Below, one piece after another: positions 8,229 to 16,900 of a DNA stretch of 64,000 bases (positions are counted from its first letter, which is position 1; the number at the start of each line of letters is the position of its first letter). The translations under genes were made by a program, and so were the position numbers. Source of the stretch: Hymenobacter latericoloratus (GTDB taxonomy: Bacteria > Bacteroidota > Bacteroidia > Cytophagales > Hymenobacteraceae); the NCBI RefSeq assembly GCF_014199535.1, contig NZ_JACHNV010000003.1, positions 236,724 through 300,723 on the forward strand. The letters are read 5' to 3'. The notes under the pieces are model-generated. The model did no database searches and was not told the origin of the DNA. It was given only the letters and a program-made list of their open reading frames with translations.

Positions 8229-9680
8229 TTAGCGCCGCATGGGCGGGAGCAGGTCAATCCAGCCATCTTCGCTGACTACCACTACCAGCACGGGGTAGCG
8301 GCTGGTTTCCACGTAGCGCAGGGCCGAGTTGTAGCGGGAGCCCCGCGAGGAGTCGCCTTTTTCGGTGGCCAGACCGTCGAGAATAACGCCGATGGCGTAG
8401 CAGGTGCCGGCCGGGTCGATGAGCACGGCTCCGTCGATATTGGTAACCAGCCGCAGCACGGAGGGCGTCATCAGGCGGGGCGCCACCCGGAAGCACTGGC
8501 GGGTCAGGCGGGCGGCCTCCTGGGCTGCTCCTTCCGAAATAACTAGGATGGTGCCGTTGGTTTGGGCCGTGGCCTTCAGCGTCAGCTCCCAGAGGTAAGC
8601 CACGCCCGCCGCATCTACCCCCGGAAACACCCGGCGGACGGCCGCCGCAAAGTTCAGCTCATCGACGGTGCCCTGGGGCAGGCGCGGCGTGTTCGAGACT
8701 ACCTTCATCATGACCTGCCCATTGTGGCTCAGCTCCCAGCTGTAGTGCTTGGTGAAGTGCACCGTGAACAGGGGCTCGTACTGCGCATCGTTGGACTCCA
8801 CCAGGTAGCCCAGGCCAAACACGTCGGACGCATCGGAAATCAGGGCGTTACGGTCTTCGCTGAGCTCCAGTAGCTTGCGAATGCGCCGGTAGTCGCGCAA
8901 CGGAATCGGGGATTCCAGGGTCATGATGGGTACCACGGCCGGGTGGCTGCGCCGGGCAATCAGCATGGTGCCTACCCCCTCGTCGCCCTCGTGGCGTAGG
9001 GCCGCAATGCCGTTGCAGGCATCATAGAGGCCGTGCGAGCCGGCGGCGGCGCGCAGCATAAACCGCCGGCCGGCCGCCCGCAGTACCTCGTTGTAGTCGC
9101 GGTCCAGCACGGGCCGGTCATCGTCGGTGTCTGACTCGCGCAGGGCGCGGGAAGCATCCTGCAGAAACTCCTGCACCGTGGCCGCCAGCAGGGAGGCCGG
9201 CCGCGTGGGGCCCGCCGGGCCGGGCAGGGAATAGTAGCTGTTGTACACCTCCGCCGAAAGCTGCAGCACCACAATCACCAGGTAGCCCCCCACACTCACG
9301 GGCAGGGAGCAGAACGTAACCCGGTCTTCTTCGCGCAGGCTTACCAGGTCGTTGAGGGCATGCTCGGTGGCCCGGCGCAGCAGTTCGTACCAGCGGTGTT
9401 TCTCAAACCGGTCGTGGTCCAGGGGGTGCAGGTGATACACCACCTCGCGGGGGCCATCGGGCTCCAGGGAAGCGGCGCGGGCTTTCACGGCTCGAAAATC
9501 GTAGGGACGGTAGCGGTGCGAAGTCGGCTCTACCACAATGGCTTCGGGCTCCGAGGTTTCGCGGGCGGAGGCCAGCCCCAGCAGGAATACTTCCGGCTTC
9601 AGGCTTCGGTCCAGCAGGTTAAAGATACCATCGGCCGAAAGCTGGGCCGAAACACGAAACAGACTTTGATTTTCCCACAT
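8229..9680 (-). CDS. DisA_N/DAC-domain protein with N-terminal sensor
   Basis: A 483-aa protein whose last ~120 residues match the diadenylate cyclase (DAC/DisA_N) domain: the DGA motif at 416-418 (TNIDGAVLID), then RGSRYNSA at 446-453 where canonical cyclases have GTRHRAA, and VVSEDG near the end where they have VSEETG. The first ~360 residues lack transmembrane helices and include a segment (GVGTMLIARRSHPAVVPIM) like the sensor domains that precede DAC domains in Bacteroidota; I believe this is the one called DACNV, but I cannot check. The likely product is c-di-AMP or another cyclic dinucleotide. The RHR to RYN change leaves activity uncertain. It sits alone, convergent with a response regulator. 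Confidence 0.75.
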   Translation of the reverse strand: MWENQSLFRVSAQLSADGIFNLLDRSLKPEVFLLGLASARETSEPEAIVVEPTSHRYRPYDFRAVKARAASLEPDGPREVVYHLHPLDHDRFEKHRWYELLRRATEHALNDLVSLREEDRVTFCSLPVSVGGYLVIVVLQLSAEVYNSYYSLPGPAGPTRPASLLAATVQEFLQDASRALRESDTDDDRPVLDRDYNEVLRAAGRRFMLRAAAGSHGLYDACNGIAALRHEGDEGVGTMLIARRSHPAVVPIMTLESPIPLRDYRRIRKLLELSEDRNALISDASDVFGLGYLVESNDAQYEPLFTVHFTKHYSWELSHNGQVMMKVVSNTPRLPQGTVDELNFAAAVRRVFPGVDAAGVAYLWELTLKATAQTNGTILVISEGAAQEAARLTRQCFRVAPRLMTPSVLRLVTNIDGAVLIDPAGTCYAIGVILDGLATEKGDSSRGSRYNSALRYVETSRYPVLVVVVSEDGWIDLLPPMRR

Positions 9681-9892
9681 AGGGAGGTAGCGGGGGTAGG
9701 CGTAAGGGGGCGCAAAGCTGGAAGTACGCGAAATCCGGCCGAAGGATCAGCAGGCGCATGAAATAGCCGCAATTTTTAGGAACCTTCTGCCCGCATTACG
9801 GTTAAAAAGCTGCCCGGGCCGTTGGGCGGGCTTGACTACTAGCGCCAAGCGGCGTATCTTCCGGAAAGTCCCACGCCTTGCCCCGTCGTGCT

Positions 9893-10153
9893 ATGTTCGT
9901 AGATATTCTACTGCTGGGCGCCGTTTGCGCCCTGTCGCTGTTCCCGATTACGACGGGTTACTGCGCCTACAGCTACGGCCGCTCGTTCTGGCTGTGGTTT
10001 GCCCTGGGCATTTTCCTGCCTATTGTTTCCTATTTTGTGTTGTTTGCCCTGATCCTGCGCCAGCAGCTCAACCACGGTCAGCGCCTGCTCACTCAGGCCA
10101 AAGCCATCCTGGCCGAAGCCGAAGAAGCCGAGCGGGTCAGGGAAAGCGGCTGA
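9893..10153 (+). CDS. Small two-helix membrane protein
   Basis: An 86-aa hypothetical protein with two strongly hydrophobic helices (FVDILLLGAVCALSLFPI and FWLWFALGIFLPIVSYFVLF), then a charged amphipathic tail (LLTQAKAILAEAEEAERV). The ATG at 9893 is preferred, though a TTG at 9878 is also in frame. No family recognised. It is followed by a strong hairpin. Confidence 0.6.
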   Translation: MFVDILLLGAVCALSLFPITTGYCAYSYGRSFWLWFALGIFLPIVSYFVLFALILRQQLNHGQRLLTQAKAILAEAEEAERVRESG

Positions 10154-10233
10154 GGCCGTGCGCTGGCAGCGCGAACCGGCCCGCTGGGGCTGGCTATTCG
10201 CACTTACGCACTACGCATACAGCTGGCTACACC

Positions 10234-10272
10234 AACCAAGCCTTGCCGCCACGCCGTAGGCAAGGCTTGGTT
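10234..10272. terminator. Hairpin terminator
   Basis: Perfect 14-bp stem aaccaagccttgcc / ggcaaggcttggtt with an 11-base loop, between the + strand small membrane protein gene and the - strand flavoprotein gene. It can serve both. Confidence 0.75.
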
Positions 10273-10341
10273 GTATTTTGAAGGGGTAGCCCTGCGGCCA
10301 GAATGGCGGGTGTGGCCCTGCTTTTGCGCCCGCCCGCAACC

Positions 10342-11598
10342 TTAAACCAGTGCTCCGTTACGCTCCAGCCACCGCCGGATGCCCCGGGCGGCCCAGGCGC
10401 CGGTGCTAAAGCAGCCCTGCAGCAGGTAGCCGCCGGTAGGAGCTTCCCAATCCAGCATTTCGCCGGCCACGAAAACGCCCGGCAGCCGGTTCAGCATCAG
10501 GTGCTCGTTCACCTCGGACCAGGCAATGCCTCCGGCCGTGCTGATGGCTTCTTCCAGCGGCCGCAGCCCCGCAACCGGCAGGGGCAGGTGGGTGAGCAGG
10601 TGAGCCAGTGCCGGGGCTGCCGTTGGCAGGTGGGGGGGGCTTACCTCCCGTAGCAGCGTCGGGACGGGCGGCCGGAGCTTGAGCGCCTCGCCCAGAAACG
10701 AGGCCAGGGACTTGCCGGCCCGCCGCCGGGCCAGCTTTTCGGTGAGTTGGGCCTCGGTCAGATCGGGTTTGAGGTTCAGCAGCAGCGTAGCCGGGGTGCC
10801 GGCGGCCAGGGCCTCGCGTAGGGCAGGCGTAAGGGCATACACGGGGGTGCCTTCCAGGCCGTAATCGGTGAGCAGCACTTCGCCGCGCACCGTTTGGCCG
10901 CCGCAGTGCAACGCAATGTTCTTCAAGGGGTGGCGCCCGACTGTCTCCCGAAAAAAAGCCGACCATTTTACCTCGGCGCCGCAGTTGCTGGGCGCGAAGG
11001 GCACGCACGCTACCCCGGCGGCCTGCAGGGCTGGCAGCCAGCGGCCATCGGAGCCGGTTTTGGTCCAGCTGGCGCCGCCCAGGGCCAGCAGCGTAGCCGC
11101 AGGGTGCACCACGGTTTCCTGGCCCGTTGCTTCGTGGCGGATGCGCAGGCCAGCATCAGGTGCGGCGAAGCCCAGCCAGCGGTGGCGGGTGTTCAGCGCT
11201 ACGCCCAGGGTGTGCAGCCGTGCCAGCCAGGCCCGCAGCACCTGCGCCGGCTTGTGCTCCTCGGTCGGGAAAACCCGTCCGCTGGTGCCCACAAACGTGC
11301 TGATGCCGAGCTGCTGGGCCCAGGCCCGCAGATCCGCCGCCGAGAAATGCTGCAGGTACTGCGCAAACTCCGGCCCGCGGGCGGCGTAGCGGGCGGCAAA
11401 GGCCTCGGCCGGTTCGCCATTAGTCAGGTTGAAGCCGCCGTGGCCGGCCACCAGAAACTTGCGCCCTACCGTGGTCTGGGCCTCGTACACCGTTACGCGG
11501 CAGCCGGCCTCGGCCAGGTGTTGGGCCGCCAGCAGGCCGGCGGGCCCACCGCCCACCACGGCTACCCACGGCGTACCAGAATCGGGAGTTGTGTGCAT
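10342..11598 (-). CDS. TIGR03862-type NAD(P)/FAD-dependent flavoprotein
   Basis: A 418-aa flavoprotein of the HI0933/YhiN superfamily, TIGR03862 branch. The dinucleotide-binding motif VVGGGPAGLLAA lies at the N-terminus, GGFNLTNGE takes the place of the GGGRCNVTN of YhiN proteins, and the C-terminus carries GEMLDWEAPTGGYLLQGC, the signature that separates this branch. Reaction unknown. Start chosen at 11598 (MHTTPDSGTPWVAVVGGG); the frame is open upstream, but that region runs into the divergent antiporter gene. A well-formed promoter lies just upstream, placing transcription initiation almost at the ATG. A paralogue of the other branch lies at 33167-34414. Confidence 0.92.
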   Translation of the reverse strand: MHTTPDSGTPWVAVVGGGPAGLLAAQHLAEAGCRVTVYEAQTTVGRKFLVAGHGGFNLTNGEPAEAFAARYAARGPEFAQYLQHFSAADLRAWAQQLGISTFVGTSGRVFPTEEHKPAQVLRAWLARLHTLGVALNTRHRWLGFAAPDAGLRIRHEATGQETVVHPAATLLALGGASWTKTGSDGRWLPALQAAGVACVPFAPSNCGAEVKWSAFFRETVGRHPLKNIALHCGGQTVRGEVLLTDYGLEGTPVYALTPALREALAAGTPATLLLNLKPDLTEAQLTEKLARRRAGKSLASFLGEALKLRPPVPTLLREVSPPHLPTAAPALAHLLTHLPLPVAGLRPLEEAISTAGGIAWSEVNEHLMLNRLPGVFVAGEMLDWEAPTGGYLLQGCFSTGAWAARGIRRWLERNGALV

Positions 11599-11602
11599 GC
11601 TG

Positions 11603-11632
11603 CAAAGGTAGGAACCAGGGCCGCCGCCCAAA
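11603..11632 (-). promoter_or_regulatory. Bacteroidetes-type promoter
   Basis: On the minus strand, TTTG (11629-11632), 18 bases, then TACCTTTG (11603-11610) match the Bacteroidetes TTTG / TAnnTTTG promoter. The flavoprotein ATG starts only four bases beyond the -7 element, which predicts a leaderless or nearly leaderless mRNA. Confidence 0.5.
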
Positions 11633-11697
11633 CTACTTCCGGCGGATACCGGGCCGGCTGCGTATAGCACTGCACATAGCAAGGCGTACAAAAGCGT

Positions 11698-12885
11698 ATG
11701 GGTTCCTATTTCATTCTCATTGGCCTCAGCCTGGCCGTTATTCTTTCCTACCTCTTTGATCTGGCCGCGCGCGCCACCAAGGTGCCCTCGGTGCTGATGC
11801 TGTTGCTCTCGGGCATTGCCCTGCGCCAGGCCGCCGACTACGTTGACTTCACGCTGCACATTCCGAAGGTGGTGCTGGAAATATTCGGCATTATCGGCTT
11901 GATTATGATTGTGCTGGAGGGAGCCCTCGACCTGAAAATCAGCCGGGAAAAAGCGCCCCTGATCCGGCGCTCCTTCCTGGCCGCCGCCCTCATTCTGGTG
12001 GTACAGGCCGTGGTTATTGCCCTTATCCTGCATTTCTGGCTGCAAGTGAACTTCCAGAGCTGCCTGGTAAATGCCATTCCGCTGGCCGTTATCAGCTCGG
12101 CCATTGCCATTCCGAGCGTGGCCGGTTTATGGGGCGAAAAGCAGGAGTTTATCATCTACGAAAGCACGTTTTCCGATATTCTGGGCATTATGTTTTTCAA
12201 CTTTGCCCTGCAGGACAACTTCGCCCAGGGAGCCTCGGTCTTTACCTTCGGGCGCGACGTAGTGGCCGTGCTGGTGGTGGCCGTGCTGAGCACGGCGGCC
12301 CTGGTCTTTCTGCTCGACCGCATCCGGCTGCACGTGAAATTTTTCCTGATTCTGGCCTTCCTGGTCTTGCTCTACAGCATTGCCAAAAAGCTGCACCTGT
12401 CTTCGCTGGTGCTGGTACTGGTGTTTGGGCTGGCCGTCAACAACGCCGATCAGTTTCTGAAGGGGCGGCTGCGGCGCTGGTTCCGGCCCGAGCGCCTGCA
12501 GGAAGAAGTGCACCAGCTGCGCAGCATCACGGCCGAGTCGGCGTTTCTGATCCGCACGTTTTTCTTTCTGCTATTCGGCTTCAGCATCACGCTAAGCAAC
12601 CTGCTCAGTGGCCAGCTGCTGCTGCAGGGCGTACTGATTGTGGCGGCCCTGACGGCCATTCGCTACTGCTACCTGCGCTACATTGCCCGCACCGACCTGA
12701 TTCCGGAGCTGTTCATTGCGCCCAAGGGCCTAATTACGGTGTTGCTGTTCTACAGCATTCCGGAAAAGCACCTGATTGGCGAAGTCAGCGAAAACATCCT
12801 GTTCATGGTTATTCTGCTGACCGGCATTCTGATGATGGTGGGCCTGCTCATGGCCCGGCAGGAGCCGGAAATAGGAGAGTATTAG
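11698..12885 (+). CDS. CPA-type cation/proton antiporter
   Basis: A 395-aa polytopic membrane protein of the monovalent cation:proton antiporter superfamily (sodium/hydrogen exchanger domain). About eleven to twelve hydrophobic helices are visible. KVPSVLMLLLSGIALR and IMIVLEGALDLKIS match helices 2 and 3, and ESTFSDILGIMFFN carries the acidic residue of the ion-binding helix (a D in place of the ND pair). It lacks C-terminal TrkA domains. Likely role: sodium or potassium efflux and pH homeostasis. It is divergent from the flavoprotein gene. Confidence 0.88.
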   Translation: MGSYFILIGLSLAVILSYLFDLAARATKVPSVLMLLLSGIALRQAADYVDFTLHIPKVVLEIFGIIGLIMIVLEGALDLKISREKAPLIRRSFLAAALILVVQAVVIALILHFWLQVNFQSCLVNAIPLAVISSAIAIPSVAGLWGEKQEFIIYESTFSDILGIMFFNFALQDNFAQGASVFTFGRDVVAVLVVAVLSTAALVFLLDRIRLHVKFFLILAFLVLLYSIAKKLHLSSLVLVLVFGLAVNNADQFLKGRLRRWFRPERLQEEVHQLRSITAESAFLIRTFFFLLFGFSITLSNLLSGQLLLQGVLIVAALTAIRYCYLRYIARTDLIPELFIAPKGLITVLLFYSIPEKHLIGEVSENILFMVILLTGILMMVGLLMARQEPEIGEY

Positions 12886-12900
12886 GTGAAATTGTTGGGT

Positions 12901-13141
12901 GTCATGGCGAGGACGCACGACGAAGCCATCCGTCCTGCCCACCGTGCTACCCCCTGAAACGTGCCAAGCCCTGCTCCATTGTCATGGCGAGCAGCGCGAC
13001 GCCATCCTTCCTGACCAACGCCCTACCCCCTTAGATGTGACAAGCCCTTGACGACTGTGCTGGCGTCAAGGGCTTGGCTGTTTATCAGGCTTGTCACAAA
13101 AGAGAGGAAGGATGGCGTCGCGCTGCGTCCTCGCCATGACA
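12901..13141. repeat. Mosaic of GTCATGGCGAG repeats and nested hairpin
   Basis: Three related units lie between the antiporter and ClC genes. Two direct copies start at 12901 and 12981 (GTCATGGCGAG followed by a GCGCGACGCCATCCTTCCT-like segment), and one inverted copy is at 13105-13141. Between them is a nested hairpin: gtgacaagcc / ggcttgtcac outside, caagcccttgacg / cgtcaagggcttg inside. The pattern resembles REP-type mosaic elements. Together the arms can also end transcription of both convergent genes. Confidence 0.75.
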
Positions 13142-13151
13142 ATTCATTTCA

Positions 13152-14936
13152 TCAAATTTCGCTCTCCTTGATCAGCTGGCGGCGGTAGTTGGCCAGGATG
13201 GTGGACTTGAGCAGGAAGCCGAGGTAGCGGTCATCGAGGCTAAGCACGGGCAGAGCCCAGGCGTCGAGCTGCTCCATGCAGCGCAGGGTGTCCAGCAGGG
13301 TATCATCGGGGCGGACGATGGCGGGCGGAGCGCTCATCAGGTCGCGCACGCGGGTGGTGTTGTAGTGCTCGTCATCGAACAGGGCGTCGCGCACCGTATC
13401 CAGGCTCACGACGCCGTGCAGGTGCCCCCCGGCGTCCACTACCGGAAACAGGTTGCGCGTGGCGTGGCGGAAGGTTTGCACCAGCTCACCCAGGGTATCG
13501 TCGGGGCGGACGGGTAGGAAATCGGTCTGGATCAGGGAGGCCACATCCAGCTGAGCCAGCAGGCCCCGGTCCCGGTCCTGGTTCACGTACACGCCTTTCT
13601 GCACCAGCTTACGGGTATAAACCGAGTAGGGCTCAAAGTAGCGGGTAATCAGGTAAGAGCCCGAGGTAACCACCATAAGGGGCACAAACAGCGCGTAGCC
13701 ACCCGTAATTTCGGCAATGAGGAAGATGCCGGTCAGGGGCGCGTGCACCACGCCGGCCAGCGTACCGGCCATGCCCAGCACAATGAAGTGTACTTCGGAA
13801 ATGGGGTAGAGGCCGCTCATGTTGATGAGGCGGGCAAACACGAAACCGCACAGTGCCCCGGCAAACAGCGAGGAGCCGAACATGCCCCCGTTGCCGCCCG
13901 AGCCGATGGTGATGGTCGTGGCTACCACCTTCAGCAGCATACTACCGGCCGCCACCAGCAGCACCAGCCACACGCTCTGCTCCTGAAACACATCAAACAA
14001 CGAGCCGTTCACGAGCTGCTCGGCGTGGCCGCCCAGTAGCAGCTGCACAATGTTGTAGCCCTCGCCATACAGGGGCGGAAACAAAAACACCAGCCCGCCC
14101 AGGGCCAGCCCGCCCAGCAGCACTTTCCGGAACGTGCCCGGCAGCTGCTCGAAATACTTATCGGCCCAGAAATACACCCGGATCATGTACACCGACAGCA
14201 GGGCCGTAAACACGGCCAGCATCAGGTAAAGCGGCACGGCATCCACGGGCCAGGAGGTGGTAATCAGCACGAAGGGCTGGCCGGCGTACAGAGCCTTCGA
14301 GACCACCGTGGCGGTAGCCGAGGAAATCAGCAGAGGCACGAAATACGCCGCTGACAGCTCGGAAAGAATCACTTCCACGGCAAACAGCACCCCGGCAATG
14401 GGCGAGTTAAAGATGGCCGCTACCCCCGCCGCCGCCCCGCAGCCCGTGAGCAGGCGCCGCTCGCGCCGGCCAATGCGCAGCACCCGCGACGTATTGGAGC
14501 CAATGGCCGAGCCCGTGACGGAAATGGGCGCCTCCAGACCCGCCGAACCCCCGAACGTAACCGTCAGGAAGGAAGAAACCAGCTGCGAATACAGCTTGCT
14601 GCGCGGCACCACGCTGCCCTGGCGGGCAATGTTGTAAATAATCGGCCCGATGCCCCGGCCCAGGTTGCCGTCGAGGAAGTACCGCGTAAACAGCACCGTG
14701 AGGGCAATACCGATAATCGGGTAGAAGGAGCTGGTAAACACCTGGTACCGCCCCGGCACCCAGGCGTTGAGCATCTTCTGGGTATCGTGCACCAGGGTTT
14801 TGAGCAGCACCGCCGCCAGCCCGGCCAGCAGCCCCACCACCATGCTCACCAGAATAAGGTACACCCGGTCGCTGATATAGCGCCGGCGCCATATCAGCAA
14901 CGGGCGTAACAGCCGGTGAATGGTGTTTTGGGCCAT
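13152..14936 (-). CDS. ClC-family chloride channel/antiporter with CBS pair
   Basis: A 594-aa voltage-gated chloride channel-type protein. The selectivity segments are recognisable: GSAGLEAPISVTGSAIGS (usual GSGIP/G(K/R)EGP region, here GLEAP), NSPIAGVLFAVE, and GSGGNGGMFGSSLFAGA. Two CBS domains follow at about 455-585. The gating-glutamate position reads GLEAP, so a glutamate is present as in transport-active members. The start at 14936 (MAQNTIHRLLRPL) is chosen because the upstream in-frame extension lies in a repeat element. Likely chloride/proton exchange or chloride conductance in the inner membrane. Confidence 0.92.
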   Translation of the reverse strand: MAQNTIHRLLRPLLIWRRRYISDRVYLILVSMVVGLLAGLAAVLLKTLVHDTQKMLNAWVPGRYQVFTSSFYPIIGIALTVLFTRYFLDGNLGRGIGPIIYNIARQGSVVPRSKLYSQLVSSFLTVTFGGSAGLEAPISVTGSAIGSNTSRVLRIGRRERRLLTGCGAAAGVAAIFNSPIAGVLFAVEVILSELSAAYFVPLLISSATATVVSKALYAGQPFVLITTSWPVDAVPLYLMLAVFTALLSVYMIRVYFWADKYFEQLPGTFRKVLLGGLALGGLVFLFPPLYGEGYNIVQLLLGGHAEQLVNGSLFDVFQEQSVWLVLLVAAGSMLLKVVATTITIGSGGNGGMFGSSLFAGALCGFVFARLINMSGLYPISEVHFIVLGMAGTLAGVVHAPLTGIFLIAEITGGYALFVPLMVVTSGSYLITRYFEPYSVYTRKLVQKGVYVNQDRDRGLLAQLDVASLIQTDFLPVRPDDTLGELVQTFRHATRNLFPVVDAGGHLHGVVSLDTVRDALFDDEHYNTTRVRDLMSAPPAIVRPDDTLLDTLRCMEQLDAWALPVLSLDDRYLGFLLKSTILANYRRQLIKESEI

Positions 14937-14950
14937 GGGCAAAGATGGTG

Positions 14951-15273
14951 AAATTGTGAGATGGTGAAATGGTGAGTTTGATGTTCTGGCGGCGCGAGTA
15001 GCCCGGTAGCCCCAGCGGGGCGGCATATCGGTAGCCGGCCCTACCCCTCTTGTTTAATCAAAACCCCAGCGGGGCGACACATTTCGTTCAACGATTGGGT
15101 GTCGCCCCGCTGGGGCTTTGTTGCTTCTATACCCGCTTATTTCTACCGATATGTCGCCCCCGCGGGGCTTGGGGAAATGTACAGGGGTAGGGATGCCCAT
15201 CGGGGATGCCGCATAATTCGCGCCATTTGCGCCGTCAGAACATCAAACTCACCATCTCACCACCTCACCATTT
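14951..15273. repeat. Three-level nested inverted repeat
   Basis: A ~320-bp imperfect palindrome between the ClC and MscS genes. Outer arms 14951-14991 and 15233-15273 (37 of 41 match); middle arms 15008-15034 and 15143-15169 (23 of 27); inner arms 15061-15080 and 15099-15118 (19 of 20, a GGGGCGACAC/GTGTCGCCCC stem). The right outer arm runs up to the stop codon of the MscS gene. A fragment of the outer arm recurs at 4487-4511. Confidence 0.85.
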
Positions 15274-16096
15274 ACTGTCCCAGGGCGGGCACGCCCAGGC
15301 CGGCTCCTACCAATTCCTGCTTTACTTCCTGCATCACGCGGCTCTTGAGCTGCAGCACCCCGCGGCGGTAGTCATCGGAGTCGGCCCAGAAATACACGCG
15401 CAGGTCGGCGGTGGTGTTGCCGGCTTTTTCCAGGTTGATGTAGGGCGCGCGGGGCGTTTGCTGAATATCCGGAATGGTGCGCAGGTAGTTGAGGATGATG
15501 TTAATGGCCTGATCGGGGGTAGCATCCGGGCCCAGGTCCACCGTCACCGTAAACTCCTGGCGCAGGTTGCCGTCGCGGGTGTAGTTGATGAGGGGCTCCT
15601 TGAGCACCAAAGAGTTGGGCAGGAAAATGTGCTTGCCATCGAAGGTGCGCATGAGGGTAGTGCGCAGGTTCAGAGCCTCCACGTGCCCGATCAGACCCTT
15701 GATTTCCACGGTGTCGTTGATGTGAAAAGGACGATTAAAGGCCAGAATCACACCCGCCAGAAAGTTCTCGGCAATATCCTTGAAGGCAAAGCCCACGATA
15801 AACGCCGAAACGCCCGCCGCGCCTACCAGGCTGCCCACAATGCCTGAGAAACCCAGCACATTCAGGGCCACCATCAGGCCCAGCAGCACCATGGCCCACT
15901 TGCTGAGCCGGGCCAGAAAATCGGGCAGGAGGGGGTCGTGGGAGCGGCGCCGGAGCCGCCCGCCCAGCAGGGCGCTGGCGCGGTTCGCAATGAAAACAGC
16001 CACTACCAGCAGCACAATGGCAATGAGCAACTTCGGCAACACGTACAAGAACTGTTGCCAATAAGTAGAAAGCACGCGGTGCAAATCCTGCATCAT
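15272..16096 (-). CDS. Small-conductance mechanosensitive channel (MscS type)
   Basis: A 274-aa MscS-family channel. One or two N-terminal helices (VLPKLLIAIVLLVVAVFIAN) and a second helix pair precede the pore-lining helix GIVGSLVGAAGVSAFIVGFA. The beta domain signature follows (FNRPFHINDTVEIKGLIGHV, then LRTTLMRTFDGKHIFLPNS). The C-terminal alpha/beta domain ends at ALGQ. Two adjacent ATGs (16096 and 16093) are equivalent starts. It protects against hypo-osmotic shock. It ends just inside the outer arm of the nested repeat and is the last gene of a minus-strand group with the three small genes upstream. Confidence 0.92.
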   Translation of the reverse strand: MMQDLHRVLSTYWQQFLYVLPKLLIAIVLLVVAVFIANRASALLGGRLRRRSHDPLLPDFLARLSKWAMVLLGLMVALNVLGFSGIVGSLVGAAGVSAFIVGFAFKDIAENFLAGVILAFNRPFHINDTVEIKGLIGHVEALNLRTTLMRTFDGKHIFLPNSLVLKEPLINYTRDGNLRQEFTVTVDLGPDATPDQAINIILNYLRTIPDIQQTPRAPYINLEKAGNTTADLRVYFWADSDDYRRGVLQLKSRVMQEVKQELVGAGLGVPALGQ

Positions 16097-16221
16097 GGGA
16101 GAGTGGTAACGTGGTACGTGGCAAGAGCCGTAAAGCAAAGCCCCACGGGCAGATGCCAGCGGGGCCGAAACAGGTGGCTATACGAGAAAAAACAGTGCCA
16201 GGGTTGAAAATGAGCGCCGCC

Positions 16222-16596
16222 TCAGGCCTGGGCGGGGCGGTTCATCCAGCGCCAGAACACCAAGCCGCCCAAAGTATAGGCCACCACGTCCAGCGGGTCG
16301 GCGGTCATGCGCGGGTTGAAGCGCGGCATAATCAGCTCAAACCACACCGCAATAACCACCCAGCTGGCTACTATCCAGGAGGTTGGCAGCACAAAAGCGG
16401 GCTGCCGGAAGTAAAAGCGGCGCATCAGCCAGAGCACCATCGTCAGCTGCAGGGGCAGGTCCACCAGGTCGGCCAGGTGGGAGTTGACGAAGGTGGGCAG
16501 GCGCCAGATGGGCCAGTAGCGGTTGACGCACGCGAAAACGTAGAGTCCTACCCCCGTCAGGAACAGCGGGTGCCGCAGCTCCGTGGGCAGCCTCAT
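16222..16596 (-). CDS. Small membrane protein, VanZ-like layout
   Basis: A 124-aa protein with four predicted helices (PLFLTGVGLYVFACVNRY; LPLQLTMVLWLMRRF; WIVASWVVIAVWFELIM; VVAYTLGGLVFWRW). Spacing and the DPLDVVAYTLGG motif recall VanZ-like proteins, but I cannot assign a family firmly. The start at 16596 overlaps the stop of the zinc-ribbon gene by four bases (ATGA), which argues for it over an upstream in-frame start and for co-translation. Confidence 0.65.
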   Translation of the reverse strand: MRLPTELRHPLFLTGVGLYVFACVNRYWPIWRLPTFVNSHLADLVDLPLQLTMVLWLMRRFYFRQPAFVLPTSWIVASWVVIAVWFELIMPRFNPRMTADPLDVVAYTLGGLVFWRWMNRPAQA

Positions 16597-16883
16597 CCGG
16601 CCAGCACCGTTACCAGCCACACTATAAACGCCATAATGGCCGCAAAGGCCAGCTGCCCACCCCGGATGATGTACTTGAAAAAGCGCACCACCGGTCCGTC
16701 ATCGGGCTTTATTTCGATCAGCATAACCGACGACAACGGCTGCTCCGACAGCTTTTGCCGGGCTTCCTCGCTGGCCACGCGGTAGGGCTCCAGCACCTGC
16801 CCGCAGTGCTGGCACCGGTCGGTGGGCTGCTGGCTCCACTCGGTCCAGCGGCCGCAGTGCGGACATTTCTTGGTGGCTGTCAT
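16593..16883 (-). CDS. Zinc-ribbon membrane protein
   Basis: A 96-aa protein with an N-terminal treble of two CxxC pairs (KKCPHCGRW and DRCQHCGQ, about residues 6-32), expected to bind one zinc. A helical linker follows, and one C-terminal transmembrane helix (LAFAAIMAFIVWLVTVLAG). Start at 16883 (MTATKKCPHC), 17 bases after the deaminase stop. No function known. Context: second gene of deaminase - zinc ribbon - VanZ-like - MscS. Confidence 0.75.
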   Translation of the reverse strand: MTATKKCPHCGRWTEWSQQPTDRCQHCGQVLEPYRVASEEARQKLSEQPLSSVMLIEIKPDDGPVVRFFKYIIRGGQLAFAAIMAFIVWLVTVLAG

Positions 16884-16900
16884 CCTGCTGAGGGGCTTGG

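Noticed and set aside
11604..12045. N-terminal extension of the flavoprotein frame
   Set aside because: The extension overlaps the divergent antiporter gene and has no domain; the ATG at 11598 starts at the FAD motif.
14951..15273. CRISPR array or IS element
   Set aside because: Repeats are inverted, not direct with spacers, and no cas or transposase gene is present.
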